Part shown: positions 59,801 through 64,000 of the stretch, piece after piece
Layout: the number at the start of each line of letters is the position of its first letter
Position numbering within the stretch: the stretch's first letter is position 1
DNA from: Ditylenchus dipsaci
Lineage: Eukaryota > Nematoda > Chromadorea > Rhabditida > Anguinidae
DNA length: 64,000 bases
Assembly (NCBI GenBank): GCA_004194705.1
Contig: SADC01001334.1
Coordinates: forward strand, 248,001-312,000
Direction of reading: 5' to 3'
Notes under the pieces: generated by a model
What the model was told of the DNA's origin: nothing
Seen by the model: only the letters and a program-made list of their open reading frames with translations
Databases searched by the model: none
Translations under genes and position numbers: made by a program

Positions 59801-62800
59801 TGTAAGGTTGGCACAAGGCTTCTGGCTCTGTGTTGATCTTGCAGAGAGTGTCCAGCAAACTAAATTATTATCACATTTTATGTGAGTCACCCGGCTGTCA
59901 GAGAAGACCCGACACTACCTTAAAAAGGTACTAATATCTAATTTTTTCCAACATAAAAAAAATATTGAAAAAGAAATATTTTTGTTGGCTTTCCAAGATA
60001 AAATTGGGTAATTCTTTTTTTGGGGAAAATACATTGTGTTAGAGCAAATTTATTTTTTATGGTGCGAATTTTTCTCTTTTTTGTGGAAAATAATTAAAAT
60101 CCCGCAAAAAGTTGTCGATGATTGCTTGTATGTAATTTTTATTTTATTTACTCGTCTGCAGTGTTTTAAAAATTTCGCGGGAGATTTACTTATTTTGACG
60201 CGTGTTTTCACCTACAGCCATTATTACCGTATTTTCTCTATTAATCCCTTTCCCCAAATCCGGTATTTCTTAATTCATTCTCCTCCTTTTATACCGAGTT
60301 TTGTTTTCGAACGCCTCATATATTATATACCAAATGTAGCCGGGAATCTGCGCTACATTTTGGTATTTAACATATGTGGCGTTCGAAAACAAAAACCCGG
60401 TATAAAAGGAGGAGAATGAATTTAAGAAATACCGGATTTTGGGGAGGGGATTAATAGAGAAAATACGGTATATATAAAAAATTTATGCAACCTATTGGAA
60501 AGCTGAGCTTTGGAATAGGTTGCTCAAGGGGCTTTCCGGACAACCTGGTAATATGTTCTAACATCAATTTTATCAGTGCCCACCTGTTTTTCAATCTCAA
60601 ATCTTTTTGGGAGTCTATTGTGGCTAGTGTTGCAATGGAACTTTGGATGCAACCCAAATGGTGTTGGAACATTTGCAAGGCTGGTCTAAATTGTCATTTT
60701 AGTTATCAAAATAATGTTTGCGCAAATCGAAATTCACCTTAGGCCTGATGAAATACCAATTAGAAGGACTCTGAAAAACAATTGTTTCAAATATTAAAAA
60801 ATCGCTAATTGAAAAATACGGGAAAAAGTCGTCGACAAAAGCATTAGCCTGTTTTATGTCTTTGGCTGTGGTTTCACTGATCAGGAAGCTGTGCATCGAC
60901 GGTTTGATGACCCAGTGGAGAGGACCAAAAAGAAGTCTCGACAGAAGTCAAAACTGGTAGGGCCTCCACTAGATCCGATCCGTACATTTGACAAAAGGCG
61001 CTGGTGGAAGGCCTGCAAAACAGAGAATTGAATTTTGATTTTTTTTAATAGTAAGGAAGATTTTGAAGGAATGTTGATAAGGGCGAATTATAATTTCGAT
61101 TTGATTAGAAAATTGAAAGTCTTTTAAAAAATTTACCGCACCTCACTCTGCACCTTCCAGTCATTAGTCATATAGGCAAACATTTCTTGGATGTAGACAG
61201 CACAAAATGAAATCCAACAGGTGCTGAAATGTTGACTTTGCAAACAAAGAATAAAAAGATTTGAATGAAAAAAGGGTAATATTTTTTTCTCACCGCAAAT
61301 ACACTGCGAATGCACCGCAAATTATTTTTTCTCACCGCGATTTGATCTTCCCGCAAAATACTTTTTTCTCACCGCAAAATACTTTTTTCTCACCGCAAAA
61401 ATACTTTTTCCCCCCGCAAACCTAATTTCTGTCTAAGACCAACTAAATTTGCATAATTTTGCAAGAATTTGAATTTTCAGTCAGGAAACAACTTGGATCC
61501 CTCAGAATCCCACCAGAATGGCCAGAAGCCCTGAAAGTTGGTTTTTTCGGGGTTTACTAAAGTGGGGGTAAACTTTTTGCGAAAATTCGATTGAGCGGAT
61601 CAGATTTCGGGTCCGATGGGCTTAATCGCTCAAAATTATAGGTATATAGTGGTTTCAAGTGGTTCAGGGTGGAGTTGTGGGCGATTGAGCCGATCGGACC
61701 CGAAATCTGATCCGCTCAATCGAATTTTCGCAAAAAGTTTACTCCCCCTTTAGTAAACCCCAAAAAACCAACTTTCAGGGGCTTCTGGCCATTCTGGGGT
61801 GGGATTCTGAGGGATCCAAGTTGTTTCCTGACTGAAAAATTTGAATTCTTGCAAATTATGCAAAATTTGGTTGGTCTTAGACAGAAATTAGGTTTGCGGG
61901 GGGGGGGGAAAGTATTTTTGCGGTGAGAAAAAAGTATTTTGCCGCCAATTCAAAATTTGAACACTTCAAAGAAATAGCTTTTTTAATTTCGAGGTGTTTT
62001 TTTCGGATTCCTTGTCAAAATTTTGGGCTAATATTTGGCCAAATAGAAATGTTGGCGCTACTCGGTTATAGTTATAGTTACTCGCAACTTTTTTCATTTT
62101 CGAGTAAACTTTCCAAATTTGAAGCTTGGTCCCCCTGTTTATTTTTTTCAACTTTTTTCGATTTTTTGAATATTCAGGGTAGGCCATCGCATGTTAGTAC
62201 GGACTCAAACGTGTGGTTTAAACATTATTTGAACAGAATTTTTTTGCAAAAAAAATAGGGGGGACCGAGGCATGAAAAAGTTTCATTTTCGAGGAAACGT
62301 ATAAATTGTAAATTTTGATTATAACACCATACCTAATAGCAATTTCGGTGTAGACCTGAACTTTTTCAACCGAAAAGGCCAGATCAAACTCCAATATCGA
62401 CGTGTTCCAGCCAAAAGACTCAGCGCCATCCACCTGGCTCTTCACATTGTATTTACAGACAATTTGGATGAGACCCGTTTTGAAGAGTAGAATATCCAGG
62501 ACTTCAATTGTGGACGGAAAAATTTCAACTAAAAATTTTGAAAAAAGTTAGATAATCTAAATTTTTGGTGTTTGGATCTAGCCTGTTTGTTGTGGTTGAT
62601 GGTGAGACATTAAGCCTTGGGTAACATTCAAGCGAGCCACTTTGAAAACAGCGGATGCAAATACATCAACATAGGTGATCTCATCTATTTCACAGGCCAC
62701 ACACAAGAAGGTGCCGATAAGTGATTTGAGCAGAAGGCTAGTGCCTGCAAACAAAACTTCATTTGGTCGAAAAGAGCAGTGTTTGGCTAAGGACATTTTC

Positions 62801-62879
62801 TGGACCTGTGAGTGAGAGTCGTAAAAGCGCAAGTGCCCGCCTCCTCCAAAGAGTATTTTTGCTTTGGCCCTAGTGCAGA
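50877..62879 (-). CDS. ANAPC4: Anaphase-promoting complex subunit 4 (N-terminal part not in view, one frameshift)
   Basis: Scaffold subunit of the APC/C ubiquitin ligase. Exons from 5': 62816-62879 (AKAKILFGGGGHLRFYDSH), 62583-62744 (VFASAVFKVARLNV), 62333-62528, 61137-61223 (CWISFCAVYIQEMFAYM), 60986-61012, 60738-60936 (LLFGPLHWVIKPSMHSFL), 60545-60685, 59683-59859, 59513-59636 (KELKHLLRWFAAICAKCVES), 57993-58080, 57642-57944 (KWLDHLKEKDLQPEDDLFSA), 52997-53155, 52087-52207, 51812-52036, 50877-51071. The layout tracks human APC4: last propeller blade, helical middle, WYDFL-type block, C-terminal KVSGSRNTAFLLD strand. The first 150-170 residues are missing. In exon 57642-57944 the frame slips by one base at a CCAAAAATTTTG run. 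Joins 60738|60685 and 57642|53155 are unresolved in phase. The second intron uses a GC donor. The three 3' exons are assigned with less certainty. Confidence 0.8.
51327..51683. mobile_element. MITE in the last ANAPC4 intron region
   Basis: CACAAGGTGGTCCAAGAAATCC at the left faces GAATCTCTTGGGCCACCCTCC at the right. The interior has TTGGTCCCCCATGTAGTTTGG and its inverse, as in the element 20322-20691. A TA precedes it. Confidence 0.65.
53237..53728. mobile_element. Foldback with GGGTAATC ends (word GGGCAAATTTACTTTTTT-like)
   Basis: Left GGTAATCTTTTTTCTTGGCC, right GCCACAAGAAAAAAGATTACCC. Arms have TTTTGGGTGCAAATTTTAC units, then the ATTATGTAGCCCTGCGCTTC motif. No TSD found. In a 4.5-kb ANAPC4 intron. 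Confidence 0.7.
53791..54841. mobile_element. hAT-like element of GACATCCGGATGTC words, TSD GTTCTAAG
   Basis: Begins CAGGGCTGTAATTTTTT and ends GTTTTTACAGCCCTG, with GTTCTAAG on both sides (53783-53790, 54842-54849). Both arms are packed with GACATCCACATCCGG and GACATCCGGATGTC. The middle (54000-54480) is unique sequence with no gene recognised. In an ANAPC4 intron. Confidence 0.85.
56105..56500. repeat. Core C foldback with B-box-like arms
   Basis: AAACAAGTGGTCGTCCACTTG at the left and CAAGTGGACGACCACTTGG at the right; the outer arms hold GATTTGAACCAGCAACCTCTG and its inverse, CAGAGGTTGCTGGTTCAAATC, which resembles a Pol III B box. The middle is a hairpin of TTTGATAGTGGTAGAATC. Confidence 0.7.
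56633..57112. mobile_element. CAGTG-ended foldback of GAATGAGAATGAGAA words
   Basis: Left CAGTGTTTCCAAAAATGAG, right CTCATTTTTGAAAACACTG. Arms: GAATGAGAATACAGAATGAG and inverse. Its core is the CCGTATTT-family element 56775-57025. Flanks do not give a clean 8-bp duplication. Confidence 0.7.
56775..57025. mobile_element. CCGTATTT-family MITE (word AACCACCSGTGGTT)
   Basis: CCGTATTTCCTCTAATATAA at the left, TTATATTAGAGGAAATACGG at the right, TA flanks. Interior AGCTCTACCGATTCCGC and CCTCAACTTCCAGTG are family segments in inverse orientation to 41732-41981. Confidence 0.85.
58081..59512. other. ANAPC4 intron content
   Basis: The 1.4-kb intron between exons 59513-59636 and 57993-58080. It includes a B-box-like CAGGTTCGATCCCACC at 58138, the TGTAG...CTAGTTTCTAATGAGCT motif near 58720, and a hairpin near 59200-59300 built on TTTTGTGGTCAAAAATC and ACAAAAAAG words. 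No separate gene is supported. Confidence 0.5.
60227..60468. mobile_element. CCGTATTT-family MITE in an ANAPC4 intron
   Basis: CCGTATTTTCTCTATTAATC at the left, GATTAATAGAGAAAATACGG at the right, TA flanks. The arms pair over about 120 bp (AAATCCGGTATTTCTTAA; TTTATACCGAGTTTTG). The centre has ATGTAGCCGGGAATCTGCG. Confidence 0.85.
61275..61945. mobile_element. Word-array foldback (CACCGCAAAATACTTTTTT), core A
   Basis: Left end GGGTAATATTTTTTTCTCACC, right arm GGTGAGAAAAAAGTATTTTG. Four or more CACCGCAAAATACTTTTTT units on the left and two on the right surround core A (AAGCCCTGAAAGTTGGTTT and inverse). Lies in the ANAPC4 intron between exons 62333-62528 and 61137-61223. Confidence 0.75.
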
Positions 62880-63064
62880 AGCTGTTGCCAAAATTTGCCT
62901 TGGTCCCCCTGTTGTTTTTGGCAAAATTTGCCTTGGTCCCCCTGTTGTTTTTTAATTTGCTTTGAATTGAATATTTGCGATCAATCATTTGTTTGTAGAT
63001 TGGCTTTTTGCTTTTAATTTATCCTGCAGAAAAACTATTTTGTCAATGTTTTTTCTTGCAGCAA

Positions 63065-63539
63065 ATGAAACCAAAATATTTTCTGATTGAACAGTCATGT
63101 CTCAAGCAATCGCTCGACTTCAATGCCATAACTCTTCGTGACCTGTTTTCGATGACCAACTTCGATGTGATTTCGGCACTGGTCGGTCTCAATTTGCTGA
63201 AGAATTTTATGGTGTGTGAAAAGTGTAACAATCGAATGCGGATAGTGAAACGTTCACAAGTTCAGGATGACGCTCAGGTACAATTTGAAAATCAAGCTTT
63301 TTTCAATTTATTTTTCTCAGTGGATTTGCAAGTCGAAGGGCGTTTTCTGTTCCACAAAGTCCCTTAGGTCCGGTTCGTTCTTCCAGCTGTCACACCTTCC
63401 CTTGTGTGAAGAGCTAAAAGAATCTTATGTCGCAGAAGCTGTATTCAGACAAAATTGCAGCGCCGAAAAGAAGAATGTTTTGGAAATTTTCTTTGAGCGT
63501 ATATCAATGATACATCGCATTGATAATTACGAAATTTAA
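63065..63539 (+). CDS. ISXO2/Merlin-like zinc-finger protein without transposase core
   Basis: Two exons (63065-63277, 63321-63539) make an intact ORF of about 143 residues: MKPKYFLIEQSCLKQSLDF, then VCEKCNNRMRIVKRS, across a 43-bp intron WICKSKGVFCSTKS, LRSGSFFQLSHLPL, and a tail ending DNYEI. The CxxC-x(n)-WxC-x(n)-SxRxGSFF pattern is the zinc ribbon at the N-terminus of ISXO2-like (Merlin) transposase proteins common in invertebrate genomes. The DDE part is absent after HLPL, so the product would be a finger-only protein. Acceptor TTTTCTTGCAG stands three bases before the ATG. It points away from the neighbouring ANAPC4 exon. Relic or co-opted gene cannot be told apart here. Confidence 0.7.
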
Positions 63540-63639
63540 TGTTCCACAAGCTCTATTACACACATTATTGTTATTTGTATAGCTGTGTCTATTAATTTCC
63601 ACATACCAAATAAAAATATAAAAATGTGTAATGTGTAAA

Positions 63640-64000
63640 AACAACAGGGGGATCAAGGCATATTTTGCAAAAAAAAACAACAGGGGGGACCAAGGCATAT
63701 TTTGGCAACCGCTTCTGCACTAGGAACGTATTTTTCTCTAAGCCTACTTTTTTCAGTTCCCTTGATTTTTTCTTCCCAATCCATTGCAATGTGGAATGTG
63801 TTGGTCTTTGGCTACGAACCGGACAAATATCCTTGGTATTGTGTGCGCAAAAGGTGTGAAATAGGTGAAAAATGAAAAAAATTTGGCTTAGAGAAAAATA
63901 CTCTTTGGAGGGGGATGGCACTTGGGCTGCTGTCATTTGTCCTCACAGTAAGTGAGTGAGAGTGAGAATTGAAAAAAACCCTAGTAAGATTCTCACTCGG
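63640..64000 (+). repeat. Core B repeats and a degenerate inverted copy of an ANAPC4 exon
   Basis: Two AACAGGGGGGACCAAGGC motifs, then TTTTGGCAACCGCTTCTGCAC, matching the inverse of sequence just upstream of the ANAPC4 exon 62816-62879. After an insertion of about 190 bp, AAAAATACTCTTTGGAGGGG and GGCACTTGG recall that exon's AAAAATACTCTTTGGAGGAG. The insertion includes CCATTGCAATGTGGAATGTG, also at 33430 inverted. GTGAGAGTGAGAAT words begin at the window edge. Confidence 0.55.

Noticed and set aside
63750..63880. IHCNVECVGLWLRTGQ read as an APC4 N-terminal exon
   Set aside because: The same CCATTGCAATGTGGAATGTG-type sequence occurs at 33410-33440, so it is part of a repeat.

Overview
This window looks like nuclear DNA of a small ecdysozoan animal, most likely a nematode, with tardigrade as an alternative. 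I base this on the ERK protein, whose alphaN-alphaC and C-tail stretches ([27 protein letters not shown]) read like nematode MPK-1. Introns are short to medium with TTTTCAG-type acceptors, and several genes have a splice acceptor a few bases before the start codon, as expected for spliced-leader trans-splicing. No species call is made.

Conserved host genes, left to right: ERK MAP kinase (+, 4113-8912); WDR55 WD-repeat protein (+, 19695-23935, 5' exon not found); eEF1B beta/delta (-, 25754-26359, reading frame damaged near the end); a MULE transposase relic head-to-head with it (+, 26434-27436); a ZNHIT2-like HIT zinc finger protein (+, 28967-30779); mitochondrial ribosomal protein L21 (+, 31816-32766); a TIM23 copy (-, 35549-36316, damaged and lying inside a transposable element); N-myristoyltransferase (-, 40574-43581, complete); ANAPC4 (APC/C subunit 4; -, 50877-62879, N-terminal part not seen, one frameshift); and a small ISXO2-like zinc-finger gene (+, 63065-63539).

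Most of the rest is an unusually dense bed of inverted-repeat (foldback) mobile elements, many nested inside one another. They fall into: Tc1/mariner and pogo-like elements with TA target duplications; a CCGTATTT-terminated family with at least eight copies; and several hAT-like elements with exact or near-exact 8-bp target duplications (11470-11625, 12851-13652, 15783-17606, 16006-16824, 33923-36765, 34587-36724, 43953-50058, 43966-46894, 53791-54841, 54969-57489). A hAT C-terminal dimerisation motif is still readable at 17456-17605.

The most striking pattern is modular. A few conserved palindromic cores recur, but the arms around each copy are tandem arrays of a short word (about 10-20 bp) that is private to that locus and matched, inverted, on the other side. 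One hAT-like element carries the intron-containing TIM23 copy, which fits DNA-level gene capture. Exon boundaries, target duplications and repeats were read by eye; no alignment or database search was run.
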